Source: Clostridia bacterium (GTDB taxonomy: Bacteria; Bacillota; Clostridia; UMGS1883). From it: a stretch of 38,013 bases of DNA. Below are positions 8,458 through 17,304 of this stretch, piece after piece. The notes beneath the pieces were generated by a model. The model saw nothing but the letters and a program-made list of their open reading frames with translations. It ran no database searches and was not told the DNA's origin. The DNA lies in NCBI GenBank assembly GCA_017505525.1, contig JAFVPB010000022.1, positions 1 through 38,013 of the forward strand. The letters run 5' to 3'. How positions within the stretch are numbered: the first letter of the stretch is position 1; each line of letters begins with the position of its first letter. The translations under genes and the position numbers were made by a program.

Positions 8458-10860
8458 ATGGAATATAATTTTAAAAGTATTGAACAAAAATGGCAGAAAT
8501 ACTGGGAAGACAACAATTCTTTCAAGGCAGAAAACAATTCTGAAAAGCCTAAATTCTATGCACTTGTAGAATTCCCTTATCCATCGGGCAGCGGCATGCA
8601 CGTTGGTCATATCAAGGCATATTCAGGCCTTGAGGTTGTTTCAAGAAAGAGAAGACTTGAGGGATACAATGTTCTTTTTCCAATAGGATTTGATGCATAC
8701 GGTCTTCCAACTGAAAACACTGCTATTAAAACGGGCGTTCATCCAAGAACAGTTACAGATAATAATATAGTTAAGTTTACAAGCCAGCTTAAAAGGGTTG
8801 GTTTCTCTTTCGACTGGTCGAGAGTGGTAGATACAACTGATGAAAACTATTATAAGTGGACACAGTGGATTTTCCTTAAAATGTTTGAAAACGGGCTTGT
8901 TTTCCGCGATACCACTCTTGTAAACTATTGCCCGAGCTGTAAGGTTGTGCTTTCAAATGAAGATTCACAGGGCGGAAAGTGCGATATCTGCCACAGCGAT
9001 ATAGTTCAGAAAACCAAAGAGGTTTGGTACTTAAGAATTACTGAATACGCTGATAAGCTTTTGGAGGGTCTTGAAACCGTTGATTATCTTCCGAATGTTA
9101 AGCTTCAGCAGAAAAACTGGATTGGTAAATCAGAGGGTGCTTTTGTTAACTTCTCAATAAAGGAAAATGATGAAAAGCTTCGTGTGTACACCACTCGTCC
9201 CGATACTCTCTACGGCGTTACATTTATGGTTATTGCTCCTGAGCATCCGATTATTGAAAAATACAAGGATTCAATTAAAAACTTTGATGCTCTTGAAGAA
9301 TATAAAAAGGAATGCGCCAAGAAGAGCGAGTTTGAACGCACTCAGCTTGTAAAGGATAAAACAGGCGTAAAGATAGACGGTATTACTGCAATTAATCCCA
9401 TCACTGAAAAGGAAATTCCTGTTTATATTTCCGACTATGTTATGATGGGCTACGGCACAGGTGCTATTATGGCTGTGCCTGCTCACGACACGCGCGACTA
9501 TGAATTTGCACAGAAATTCGGTATTGATATTATCGAAGTTATAAAAGGCGGAGATATTTCAAAAGAAGCATACACAGGCGATGGCGAAATGGTAAATTCA
9601 GGTGTGCTTAACGGAATAAAAACAAAGCAGGAAGCAATCAGTAAAATGATTGAAATTCTTAAAGAAAAGGGATGCGGAGAAAAAGGCCTTCAGTATAAAA
9701 TGAAAGACTGGGCATTCAACCGCCAGAGATATTGGGGAGAACCAATCCCGATTGTTCACTGCCCATCTTGCGGAATTGTTCCCGTACCTTATGAAGAACT
9801 TCCTTTAAGACTTCCTCCTGTAGATAATTTCGAGCCTGGCTCGGATGGAGAAAGTCCTCTTGCAAAAATTGAATCGTTCGTTAACTGCACTTGCCCCAAA
9901 TGTGGCGGCAAAGCAAGAAGAGAAACAGATACAATGCCTCAGTGGGCAGGTTCATCATGGTATTTCCTCCGTTATTGCGATCCTAACAATGATAAGGAAT
10001 TTGCATCTGCGGAAGCACTTAAATACTGGATGAATGTCGATTGGTATAACGGCGGTATGGAGCACGTTACAAGGCATATGATTTATTCGCGCTTCTGGCA
10101 TAAGTTCCTCTACGATTTAGGTCTTGTTCCAACAAGTGAGCCTTATGCAAAGAGAACTGCACAAGGACTTATTTTAGGGCCTGACGGCGAGAAGATGAGT
10201 AAGAGTAAAGGTAATGTTGTTGACCCTAATGATGTGGTTGACGTATATGGTGCCGATGTTTTAAGAGCATATGTTCTTTTCATGGGCGACTACGAGCAGG
10301 CAGCTCCGTGGAATGAAAGCAGTATGAAAGGATGTAAGCGCTTCCTCGACAGAGTGTGGGAACTTCACACAAAGCTTGTTGACGGAGATACCTACAGTGA
10401 AGAGCTTACAAGCATTATGCATAAAACAATCAAAAAGGTTACAAACGACATTGAGAGTATGAAATTCAACACAGCTATTGCTGCTCTTATGACTTTGGTT
10501 AATAAGATTTATGAGGTTGGCAGAATTAATAAAGCTGAGTATAAAGCTCTTCTTACTCTTCTTAATCCGTTTGCTCCTCATATGACGGAAGAATTATATA
10601 GCGAACTTTTCGGCACAATTCTTTCTGATGGAAACTGGGTAAACTATGACGAGGCGCTTTGCGTTGATTCAACAATTGAAATCGTAGTTCAGCTTAACGG
10701 AAGAGTAAAAACAAAGATGGTTGTTGATGCTAATCTTTCACGCGAAGAAATGGAAAAAGAAGCAATGGAAAACAGCGATGTTAAAGCTTTGATTGAGGGA
10801 AAAGAAATTGTTAAAGTAATCGTTGTCCCAGGCAAGCTTGTAAATATTGTTATTAAATAA
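8458..10860 (+). CDS. leuS: leucyl-tRNA synthetase
   Basis: Class I synthetase that charges tRNA-Leu, with post-transfer editing. The HIGH motif is FPYPSGSGMHVGH near residue 45, the zinc-type cysteines are in CPSC...CDIC (about 160-180), the CP1 editing domain follows with TTRPDTLYGVTF and MAVPAHDTRDYEF, and KMSKS is in DGEKMSKSKGN near residue 580. The anticodon-binding and C-terminal domains are present. At 800 aa it is full length. It follows rsfS by 24 bases with AGAAAGGAAA upstream. No T-box is seen before it, in contrast to aspS. Confidence 0.97.
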   Translation: MEYNFKSIEQKWQKYWEDNNSFKAENNSEKPKFYALVEFPYPSGSGMHVGHIKAYSGLEVVSRKRRLEGYNVLFPIGFDAYGLPTENTAIKTGVHPRTVTDNNIVKFTSQLKRVGFSFDWSRVVDTTDENYYKWTQWIFLKMFENGLVFRDTTLVNYCPSCKVVLSNEDSQGGKCDICHSDIVQKTKEVWYLRITEYADKLLEGLETVDYLPNVKLQQKNWIGKSEGAFVNFSIKENDEKLRVYTTRPDTLYGVTFMVIAPEHPIIEKYKDSIKNFDALEEYKKECAKKSEFERTQLVKDKTGVKIDGITAINPITEKEIPVYISDYVMMGYGTGAIMAVPAHDTRDYEFAQKFGIDIIEVIKGGDISKEAYTGDGEMVNSGVLNGIKTKQEAISKMIEILKEKGCGEKGLQYKMKDWAFNRQRYWGEPIPIVHCPSCGIVPVPYEELPLRLPPVDNFEPGSDGESPLAKIESFVNCTCPKCGGKARRETDTMPQWAGSSWYFLRYCDPNNDKEFASAEALKYWMNVDWYNGGMEHVTRHMIYSRFWHKFLYDLGLVPTSEPYAKRTAQGLILGPDGEKMSKSKGNVVDPNDVVDVYGADVLRAYVLFMGDYEQAAPWNESSMKGCKRFLDRVWELHTKLVDGDTYSEELTSIMHKTIKKVTNDIESMKFNTAIAALMTLVNKIYEVGRINKAEYKALLTLLNPFAPHMTEELYSELFGTILSDGNWVNYDEALCVDSTIEIVVQLNGRVKTKMVVDANLSREEMEKEAMENSDVKALIEGKEIVKVIVVPGKLVNIVIK

Positions 10861-10886
10861 GTTTCTGGTGTTTGAAAGGAGAAACT

Positions 10887-12383
10887 ATGAATTATACAAG
10901 TACACGCGACATAAATATAAGTGTAAAAAGCTCGGAAGCTATAGCAAAGGGACTTTCCTTTGAGGGAGGGTTGTTTATTCCCGAAAGCATACCCAAGATA
11001 TCACTTACAAATATTAAATATATGGCGGAAATGAGCTATAGGGAAAGAGCAAAAGAAATTCTTGGCAGATTCTTAACGGATTTTACTGATGAAGAATTAA
11101 ATAAGTGTATTAATTCGGCATATACTAAGGAAAAGTTTGAAACAGATGCAATTGCACCTGTTTATAAAATGAATGCAAATCAATATATTCTTGAATTATG
11201 GCACGGACCAACATGTGCATTTAAGGATATGGCGCTTCAGATACTTCCTCATTTGATGAATGTATCTGTTAAAAAGCAGGGGCTTGAGCGCGAAACAGTT
11301 ATTCTTGTCGCTACAAGCGGTGATACAGGCAAGGCGGCTCTTGAGGGCTTTCGCGATGTTGAGGGAACAAAAATCATAGTTTTTTATCCTGAAGACGGTG
11401 TAAGCAGCATTCAAAGGCTTCAGATGTGCACTCAGGCTGGCTCAAACGTTTTTGTAGGTGCAGTTAACGGAAACTTTGACGATGCACAGAGTGGCGTTAA
11501 GAAAATATTTACAGATAAAGAATATGAAAAAGAGCTTGAAAAGAAGGGTAAAGCACTTTCTTCGGCAAACTCAATCAACTGGGGAAGACTCGTTCCTCAG
11601 ATTGTTTACTATTTCTCGGCTTACTGCGATATGCTTAAGGCAGAAGAAATTCAACCCGGAGAAGAGATTAACGTTTGCGTGCCCACAGGTAACTTTGGAA
11701 ATATCCTTGCGGCATACTATGCAAAATGTATGGGACTTCCCATTAAAAAGCTTATTTGCGCATCTAACAAGAATAACGTACTTACAGATTTTATAAATAC
11801 GGGAGTTTACAACAGAAACAGAGATTTTTATTTAACTTCTTCACCATCGATGGATATACTTATTTCATCAAACCTTGAAAGATTATTATATATGATTTCT
11901 CAAGACAGTGCAGAGGTTGCAGAGTATATGAGAAAACTTACCGAAGACGGAAAATATGAAGTTTCGCCCAAAATTAAAACTACAGTAAGCGAAAACTTCT
12001 ATGGTGGATATGCCGACGAAGAAAAATGCAGCGGTGCTATAAAGAATTCTTATGAAAAATATGGCTATGTGATAGATACACACACTGCCGTTGCAGTAAG
12101 CGTTCACGATGATTATGTAAAGAACACGGGAGACAACACAAAGACAGTTATAGCTTCAACTGCAAGCCCGTTTAAATTTAACGGCGACGTTTTAGCTTCG
12201 CTTGAATCCAAAGAAGGAATTCAGGATCTCGACGAATTCAGACTTCTCGAGCGTCTCAGCGAAAAATATGACTTGCGTATTCCAAAATCACTTGCAGACC
12301 TTGAAGAAAAGGAAGTAAGATTTGAAATGGTATGCGATAAAAACCAGATGAGAGCAGTAATCAGCGAATTTCTTATGAACTAA
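10887..12383 (+). CDS. thrC: threonine synthase
   Basis: PLP enzyme that converts O-phosphohomoserine to threonine. The 498 aa belong to the longer threonine synthase type, with an N-terminal YTSTRD...FEGGLFIPE block typical of that type. The PLP lysine is in GPTCAFKDMALQ near residue 109. The phosphate-binding loop is ATSGDTGKAA, and VPTGNFGNILAAYYAK follows in the C-terminal half. The start ATG at 10887 is preceded by AAAGGAG. It lies 26 bases after leuS and could be read from it. A structured repeat begins directly after its stop. Confidence 0.95.
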   Translation: MNYTSTRDINISVKSSEAIAKGLSFEGGLFIPESIPKISLTNIKYMAEMSYRERAKEILGRFLTDFTDEELNKCINSAYTKEKFETDAIAPVYKMNANQYILELWHGPTCAFKDMALQILPHLMNVSVKKQGLERETVILVATSGDTGKAALEGFRDVEGTKIIVFYPEDGVSSIQRLQMCTQAGSNVFVGAVNGNFDDAQSGVKKIFTDKEYEKELEKKGKALSSANSINWGRLVPQIVYYFSAYCDMLKAEEIQPGEEINVCVPTGNFGNILAAYYAKCMGLPIKKLICASNKNNVLTDFINTGVYNRNRDFYLTSSPSMDILISSNLERLLYMISQDSAEVAEYMRKLTEDGKYEVSPKIKTTVSENFYGGYADEEKCSGAIKNSYEKYGYVIDTHTAVAVSVHDDYVKNTGDNTKTVIASTASPFKFNGDVLASLESKEGIQDLDEFRLLERLSEKYDLRIPKSLADLEEKEVRFEMVCDKNQMRAVISEFLMN

Positions 12384-12543
12384 ACGGGGATATTTAAATT
12401 CTCCAGAACACAAAAAGGCAGTATAAATACAAAATAAGATAGTTGATAAATATTAGAATATTTTATTCGGTTGAAAAATCTCTTTTAATTAGATTTTTCC
12501 TTATAAAGAAGCCTTTTTGTTACGAACAAACTTCGCCTCTCGC
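12384..12543. repeat. structured repeat, copy 1
   Basis: Matches the sequence at 37752-37911. Shared blocks are GGGATRTTTAAATTCTCCAG at the left, an AATCTCTTTT...ATTTTTC-type block in the middle, and TACGAACAAACTTCGCCTCT at the right. The arms ACAAAAAGGC (12410-12419) and GCCTTTTTGT (12511-12520) pair perfectly over a 91-nt interior; the second copy has 90 nt. The outer base pair is A-T here and G-C in the other copy, a compensatory change. No ORF. It starts right after the thrC stop. Confidence 0.65.
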
Positions 12544-12651
12544 GGTATCTATATACCGCTTCGGGTAACCCAAGCTTTGCTTGGCTCAGTTTGTACGTTC
12601 TGAAAAATTTCTCCAATCCCCTCAAACGGGGATGTTTAATTTCTCCAAATT
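12544..12651. other. hairpin-rich intergenic tail of copy 1
   Basis: Continues the 317-bp gene-free gap after thrC. It has hairpins GCGGTAT...ATACCGC at about 12542-12559 and CCAAGC-TTT-GCTTGG (about 12569-12583), then a partial second copy of the repeat's left end (GGGGATGTTTAATTT, 12628-12642). That same 15-mer occurs at 18521-18535. No coding region is supported. Confidence 0.45.
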
Positions 12652-12692
12652 ACAAAAGGGTGCAAAAAACTCTGTTTTTTACACCCCTTTGT
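12652..12692 (-). terminator. terminator of the DUF1540 gene
   Basis: Near-perfect stem of about 15 bp: AAAGGGTGCAAAAAA, loop CTCTG, TTTTTTACACCCCTTT. It lies directly past the stop of the minus-strand DUF1540 gene and could stop transcription from both sides. Confidence 0.75.
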
Positions 12693-12699
12693 TTTAATG

Positions 12700-12879
12700 T
12701 TAGTTACAACATTCGCGTTTATCAAATGTTTCGCAGTCTGTCTGACAGGCATCTGTGGCGTTATGTCCGCCAACCTTGATGCTACCTGCAAGGCATTCAT
12801 CGTTTTCTGTGTGATGAACACAAGCAGTTACAACACATTTAACACCGCTGATAGGCCTTTGTGAATTAGAATTTGTCAT
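12700..12879 (-). CDS. DUF1540-containing Cys-rich small protein
   Basis: A 59-aa protein of unknown function. The sequence ISGVKCVVTACVHH, then ECLAGSIKVGG, then TDCETF matches the DUF1540 pattern of small Cys-rich proteins common in Clostridia and Bacilli. It has seven cysteines, ending in a Cys-Cys pair near the C-terminus, which could bind a metal. The start was set at 12879, where AGAAAGG lies about 12 bases upstream; a longer open frame reaching 13023 would run across the promoter region and is not believed. Divergent from the phosphoesterase gene, with its own terminator. Confidence 0.8.
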   Translation of the reverse strand: MTNSNSQRPISGVKCVVTACVHHTENDECLAGSIKVGGHNATDACQTDCETFDKRECCN

Positions 12880-12946
12880 TTTATAAACAGCCTTTCTGCC
12901 CACAAAAAATAAAAACGCGCTTATCTGTGGGCGAATAAGGCGAAAT

Positions 12947-12962
12947 GTAACCCTGTGGTTAC
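12947..12962. promoter_or_regulatory. perfect palindrome between divergent genes
   Basis: GTAACC-CTGT-GGTTAC lies between the DUF1540 gene and the phosphoesterase gene. A second inverted pair, GCCCACA/TGTGGGC, flanks the DUF1540 side (about 12898-12932). The position suits a shared operator or leader hairpin; no regulator is identified. Confidence 0.35.
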
Positions 12963-13007
12963 AATAAAAGTATTTGAAAAAAATAATTTTTTTATGCGGA
13001 GAAGAAT

Positions 13008-13679
13008 ATGGCAATTTTTGCATTAAGCGATCTGCATCTTCCTTTGGGCGTTGAAAAGCCTATGGATATTTTTGGCGGGAGATGGGACGACTACGTAAAA
13101 AAAATTGAATATGAATGGAACAATGCGGTTAAAGAGGATGATTTTGTTATAATAAACGGTGATTTCAGTTGGGCAACATATCTTGAAGAAGCGCTCAACG
13201 ATTTTAAATTCCTTGATTCTCTTCCGGGAGCAAAGCTTATTTCAAAAGGTAATCACGATTATTGGTGGTCTACCAAGAAAAAAATGGGCGAGTTTTTAGA
13301 AGCAAACGACATAAGAAAAATTTCTTTTTTACAGAATAATGCATTTTTGTGTGATGGTGTTGCCGTTTGCGGTGCGAGAGGGTGGATACTTCCAACCGAT
13401 AAAGCTTTTAAAAAAGAAGATGAAAAAATATATAACCGCGAACTTATGCGATTTGAAACATCGCTGAAAGCGGCAAAAGAGCTCTCCGATACCGTGATAG
13501 CCACGCTCCACTATCCGCCTGATAATAAATTTATGGAGATTGCTAATCGCTATGGAGCATATAAAGTTGTGTTTGGTCATCTTCATGGAAGAAGGGCAGA
13601 GGACTACACTTCGTCGTTTGAAAACGCACTGCTTGTATCGGCAGATTTCCTTAGATTTAAGCCAATTAAGATAATTTAA
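13008..13679 (+). CDS. calcineurin-like metallophosphoesterase
   Basis: Dinuclear metal phosphoesterase of 223 aa. The motifs are in order: DLHLP (residues 7-11), INGDFSW, KGNHDYWW and FGHLHG, covering the usual metal-ligand set. The substrate cannot be read from the sequence. The family includes cytosolic nucleotide or phosphodiester hydrolases, and no signal peptide is present. GGAGAAG precedes the ATG. It has no clear operon partner; tig has its own promoter downstream. Confidence 0.9.
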   Translation: MAIFALSDLHLPLGVEKPMDIFGGRWDDYVKKIEYEWNNAVKEDDFVIINGDFSWATYLEEALNDFKFLDSLPGAKLISKGNHDYWWSTKKKMGEFLEANDIRKISFLQNNAFLCDGVAVCGARGWILPTDKAFKKEDEKIYNRELMRFETSLKAAKELSDTVIATLHYPPDNKFMEIANRYGAYKVVFGHLHGRRAEDYTSSFENALLVSADFLRFKPIKII

Positions 13680-13699
13680 AAGAAATATTAAAAAAACAC

Positions 13700-13728
13700 T
13701 TGCAAATATTGGTAATATATGATATAAC
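13700..13728 (+). promoter_or_regulatory. tig promoter and leader stem
   Basis: TTGCAA (13700-13705), 17-nt spacer, TATAAC (13723-13728). In the leader, AAACACG-AATGAG-CGTGTTT (13764-13783), extended by an outer AGTC/GACT pairing (13753-13787), forms a hairpin just before AGGAGG of tig. Confidence 0.65.
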
Positions 13729-13808
13729 TATTAGCTGATATAGTATGAGAATAGTCAGATAAAAAACACGAATGAGCGTGTTTGACTAAACAATAGGAGG
13801 AAACAAAT

Positions 13809-15347
13809 ATGAAGGTATTAAAAGTTGAACAGCGTGAAGACAAGAGAATGTATCTCGAAATTGAGGTGGAAAGCGCTGAATTCGAAAAAGCTATGGAAAA
13901 AAGCTACAAGAAGAATGTTAAGCAGATTAACATTCCCGGATTCAGAAAGGGTAAGGCTCCAAGAAAGATTATCGAAAAGTTCTACACAGAGGCAATTTTC
14001 TATGACGACGCTATAAACTTTGTAGTTCCTGATGCATATGATGAAGCTATACAGGAAAAAAATATAGAAGCTGTAGAAATGCCCGAAATCGACATTGTTA
14101 AGCTTGAAAAGGGCGAGAATTTTGTATTCAGCGCACTTGTTACAGTTCGTCCCGAGGTTACTTTAGGCGAATATAAGGGAATAAGCGCACAGAAAGATGT
14201 TAATACTGTAACTGAGGAAGAAGTTGAAGGCGAAATCAAGAGAATGCAGGATAATGCAGCTCGCGTTACAACTGTTGAAGAAGGCACACTTGAAATGGGC
14301 GACAAGGTTGACCTTGACTTTGAAGGCTCGGTTGACGGTGTAGCATTCGAAGGCGGCAAGGGCGAGCACTATAGCCTTGTTCTTGGTTCAAACAGCTTTA
14401 TTCCAGGATTTGAAGAGCAGATTGCAGGAAAAACAATCGGCGAAGAATTCGACGTAAATGTTACATTCCCTGAAGAGTATCATGCAGAAGACCTTAAGGG
14501 TAAGGCTGCAGTATTCAAGTGTAAAGTTCACAGCGCAGAAAAGAAAGAACTTCCCGAGCTTGATGATGAATTTGCAAAGGACGTAAGCGAATTTGATACT
14601 CTTGCAGAGCTTCGTGCAGATGCAAAGGCAAAGCTTGAAAAGGGTAAAGAAGCAGAAGCTAACCGTAAGTTTGAGGATGCAGTTGTTGATGTTGTAGTTG
14701 AAAATGCAACAGTTGAAATCCCCGAATGCATGATTAAGCAGCAGATTGATAACCAGATTCAGGATATCTCTTATCGTTTGCAGAGCCAGGGTATGCCTCT
14801 TGAACAGTACTTACAGTTCACAGGCATGACAATGGATGGTCTTCGCGAACAGCTTAAGGAAACTGCTGAAAAGACTGTTAAGACTCAGCTTGTTCTTGCT
14901 GAAATTTCAAAGGCAGAAGCAATTGAAGTAACAGAAGAAGATGTTGAAGCAGAATACAAGAAGATGGCTGATATGTACAGCATGGAAGTTGAAAAGGTTA
15001 AGGAGCTTATGGCTGCAAACGCAGAAGCATTAAAGGGCGACCTTAAGATTCACAAGACAATCGATATGCTTGTAGCAAATGCAAAGGCAACAAAGGCTAA
15101 GAAGCCTGCGGCAAAGAAAGCAGCTGCTAAGGAAGAAAAGGCTGAAGACGGCGAAAAGAAGCCTGCAGCAAAGAAGACAACAACTACAAAGAAAACAACT
15201 ACAACAAAGAAGGCTGCTGAAGCAAAGGAAACTGCTGAAAAGAAGCCTGCAGCAAAGAAAACAACAACCACAAAAACAACAACCACAAAAGCAACAACAG
15301 CTAAAAAGACAACTACAAAAAAAGCCGCTGACAAGGAAGATAAATAA
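13809..15347 (+). CDS. tig: trigger factor with Lys/Ala/Thr-rich tail
   Basis: Ribosome-bound chaperone and peptidyl-prolyl isomerase. The N-terminal ribosome-binding domain has the signature GFRKGKAPRKIIEKFY near residue 45. The FKBP-type PPIase domain runs from about 157 to 245 (GDKVDLDFEGSVDG, NSFIPGFEEQIAG). The helical C-terminal arms run to about 425. An 87-residue tail then follows (426-512), built of Lys, Ala, Thr, Pro and some acidic residues, with KKPAAKK repeated three times and TTTT-KK runs. Trigger factors usually stop near 430-450 aa. The tail resembles histone-H1-like basic repeats. The start follows AGGAGG. Confidence 0.95.
   Translation: MKVLKVEQREDKRMYLEIEVESAEFEKAMEKSYKKNVKQINIPGFRKGKAPRKIIEKFYTEAIFYDDAINFVVPDAYDEAIQEKNIEAVEMPEIDIVKLEKGENFVFSALVTVRPEVTLGEYKGISAQKDVNTVTEEEVEGEIKRMQDNAARVTTVEEGTLEMGDKVDLDFEGSVDGVAFEGGKGEHYSLVLGSNSFIPGFEEQIAGKTIGEEFDVNVTFPEEYHAEDLKGKAAVFKCKVHSAEKKELPELDDEFAKDVSEFDTLAELRADAKAKLEKGKEAEANRKFEDAVVDVVVENATVEIPECMIKQQIDNQIQDISYRLQSQGMPLEQYLQFTGMTMDGLREQLKETAEKTVKTQLVLAEISKAEAIEVTEEDVEAEYKKMADMYSMEVEKVKELMAANAEALKGDLKIHKTIDMLVANAKATKAKKPAAKKAAAKEEKAEDGEKKPAAKKTTTTKKTTTTKKAAEAKETAEKKPAAKKTTTTKTTTTKATTAKKTTTKKAADKEDK
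15086..15346 (+). repeat. low-complexity repeat coding the Tig tail
   Basis: Codons for Lys, Ala and Thr repeat with long ACA/ACT/AAG/AAA runs. The block AAGAAGCCTGC-GCAAAGAA occurs three times (from about 15100, 15157 and 15241). The reading frame stays open and the stop is clean. Repeat-driven length change between strains is likely here. Confidence 0.8.
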
Positions 15348-15397
15348 GGTTTATACAACTTGACAGTCCGAAAGGAAAATTTAAGGGGGTAAATTAA

Positions 15398-15982
15398 GTG
15401 AGCTTAGTTCCATACGTTATTGAACAGACAAATCAGGGAGAGCGCTCCTACGATATTTTCTCTCGTCTTTTAAAAGACAGAATAATCTTTTTCGGCGAGG
15501 AGGTAAACGATGCTACTGCAAGTATAATAGTTGCACAGATGTTATTCCTCGAAAGTGAAGACCCCGATAAGGATATTATGCTTTATATCAATAGTCCCGG
15601 CGGAAGCATCACAGCGGGAATGGCAATTTACGATACTATGAACTACATCAAGTGCGATGTATCTACAATTTGCGTAGGTATGGCGGCAAGTATGGGTGCG
15701 TTCTTGTTATCAGCAGGTGCAAAGGGAAAAAGATTTGCTCTTCCAAACAGTGAAATTATGATACATCAGCCTCTCGGCGGAATGCAGGGGCAGGCAACGG
15801 ATATTAAAATCCATGCCGACAGAATTCTTCGTATGAAGGATAAACTTAATAAAATCCTCAGCGAAAATACAAACCGTCCTCTCGAGGAAATCGTGCGTGA
15901 TACCGAGCGCGACAACTTTATGTCGGCTCAGGAGGCGCTTGATTACGGCTTGATAGACAAAATTATCACTAATGCAAAATAA
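15398..15982 (+). CDS. clpP: ATP-dependent Clp protease, proteolytic subunit
   Basis: Serine protease that forms the double heptameric barrel with ClpX or other Clp ATPases. [27 protein letters not shown] is represented at the N-terminus. The catalytic Ser is in [14 protein letters not shown], His in MIHQPLGG, and Asp in the following ERD stretch. The 194 aa are normal. The start is GTG at 15398 behind AAGGGGG. It lies 50 bases after tig in the common tig-clpP-clpX order. Confidence 0.97.
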   Translation: MSLVPYVIEQTNQGERSYDIFSRLLKDRIIFFGEEVNDATASIIVAQMLFLESEDPDKDIMLYINSPGGSITAGMAIYDTMNYIKCDVSTICVGMAASMGAFLLSAGAKGKRFALPNSEIMIHQPLGGMQGQATDIKIHADRILRMKDKLNKILSENTNRPLEEIVRDTERDNFMSAQEALDYGLIDKIITNAK

Positions 15983-15993
15983 TAATTAAAACA

Positions 15994-16027
15994 CACAAGA
16001 GGCTGTGGCATACCGCAGCCTCTTGTG
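15994..16027 (+). other. 15-bp stem-loop between clpP and clpX
   Basis: CACAAGAGGCTGTGG, loop CATA, CCGCAGCCTCTTGTG: 15 pairs with one G-U. No T run follows, so it is not a normal terminator. It ends eight bases before the clpX ribosome binding site. Confidence 0.75.
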
Positions 16028-16050
16028 AATGCTTGGGAGGATTGATTAAT

Positions 16051-17301
16051 TTGCAGAAAAACGACGAAAATAACATTAAATGCTCGTTCTGCGGAAAGGC
16101 AAGCCAGGAGGTTGAACGCCTTATTGCAGGACCTGGAGTTTATATATGCGATGAATGTATAGAGGTTTGCATGGATATTCTTGAGGGCGACTATGATAAA
16201 GTTCCCAACCAGGAAGAAAGCAGCAATACGCCTTTTAAAACACCTGTTCCAAAGGAAATCAAGGATGTGCTCGATGATTATGTAATTGGGCAGAGTGCGG
16301 CAAAAAGAAGCCTTGCTGTAGCAGTGTATAACCACTATAAAAGAATTAATGCAAAGCCTAAGGAAGATGATGTTGAGCTCCAGAAGAGTAATATATTAAT
16401 GATAGGACCAACAGGCAGTGGTAAAACACTTCTTGCTCAAACTCTTGCAAAGGTGCTTGAGGTTCCTTTTGCTATTGCCGATGCAACAAGCCTTACTGAG
16501 GCAGGCTACGTTGGAGAAGACGTTGAAAACATACTCTTAAAGCTTATTCAGGCTGCAGATTACGATATAAAAAAGGCAGAACGCGGAATTATTTATATCG
16601 ATGAAATAGATAAAATTACAAAAAAGAGCGAAAACGTTTCTATCACACGTGATGTCAGCGGTGAGGGTGTTCAGCAGGCGCTTTTAAAAATTCTTGAGGG
16701 AACGGTTGCATCAGTTCCTCCGCAGGGCGGAAGAAAGCATCCGCATCAGGAATTTTATCAGATAGATACCACAAACATTCTTTTCATATGCGGCGGAGCT
16801 TTTTCAGGTCTTGAAAAGATAATTGAAAAGCGCATAGGAAAGCAGGGAGTAGGCTTCGGTGCTGATGTAAAGAGTAAAACAGAGCGCAGCGTGGGAGAAA
16901 CTTTCCACAGTGTTGAACCTCAGGACTTACTTAAATTTGGTCTTATTCCCGAGCTTGTGGGCAGAGTGCCTGTTGTGGTAACTCTTGATTCGCTTAATGA
17001 AGAGGCGCTTAAGCAAATACTCACACAGCCTAAGAATGCTCTTATAAAACAGTATAAGCGCTTGTTTGAAATCGACGGGGTTGACCTTGAAATCACAGAA
17101 GACGCCCTTGACTATATCGCAAAAAAAGCTATCGAGCGTGAAACAGGCGCAAGAGGACTTCGTGCGATAGTTGAAAAAACGCTTTCAGATGCTATGTATG
17201 AAATTCCATCTGATGAAACTGTTAAAAAAGCAATTTTCACAAAAGAAACATTTGAAGGGAAAGAGCCTTTCCTTATCAGAGAAGGCGAAGAAACGGCATA
17301 A
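16051..17301 (+). CDS. clpX: ATP-dependent Clp protease, ATPase subunit ClpX
   Basis: AAA+ unfoldase that feeds substrates to ClpP. The N-terminal zinc-binding domain has CSFCGK and CDECIEVC (residues about 11-40). Walker A is GPTGSGKT, the pore loop is in [11 protein letters not shown], Walker B is [10 protein letters not shown], and sensor/arginine regions are in [11 protein letters not shown] and [10 protein letters not shown]. The start is taken as TTG at 16051, ten bases after GGGAGG; an in-frame TTG at 16033 overlaps that site. This gives 416 aa, the usual length. A strong stem-loop separates it from clpP. Confidence 0.96.
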   Translation: MQKNDENNIKCSFCGKASQEVERLIAGPGVYICDECIEVCMDILEGDYDKVPNQEESSNTPFKTPVPKEIKDVLDDYVIGQSAAKRSLAVAVYNHYKRINAKPKEDDVELQKSNILMIGPTGSGKTLLAQTLAKVLEVPFAIADATSLTEAGYVGEDVENILLKLIQAADYDIKKAERGIIYIDEIDKITKKSENVSITRDVSGEGVQQALLKILEGTVASVPPQGGRKHPHQEFYQIDTTNILFICGGAFSGLEKIIEKRIGKQGVGFGADVKSKTERSVGETFHSVEPQDLLKFGLIPELVGRVPVVVTLDSLNEEALKQILTQPKNALIKQYKRLFEIDGVDLEITEDALDYIAKKAIERETGARGLRAIVEKTLSDAMYEIPSDETVKKAIFTKETFEGKEPFLIREGEETA

Positions 17302-17304
17302 AAA

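Noticed and set aside
12700-12879. SCIFF-type six-cysteine peptide precursor (ranthipeptide)
   Set aside because: Cys spacing and the SGVKCVVTAC and TDCETF blocks match DUF1540 rather than SCIFF, and no radical SAM maturase gene is nearby.
12700-13023. A longer 107-aa version of the DUF1540 protein
   Set aside because: The extra N-terminus has no family similarity and would pass through hairpins and overlap the start of the phosphoesterase gene; a ribosome binding site fits the ATG at 12879.
15100-15340. CRISPR-like or tandem repeat array
   Set aside because: The repeats are in-frame codons of the trigger factor tail, without uniform repeats or unique spacers.
15050-15358. A 102-aa hydrophobic minus-strand frame that looks like a membrane protein
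   Set aside because: It is the antisense reading of the Lys/Ala/Thr repeats of tig; the Val/Phe/Ala runs are a composition effect.
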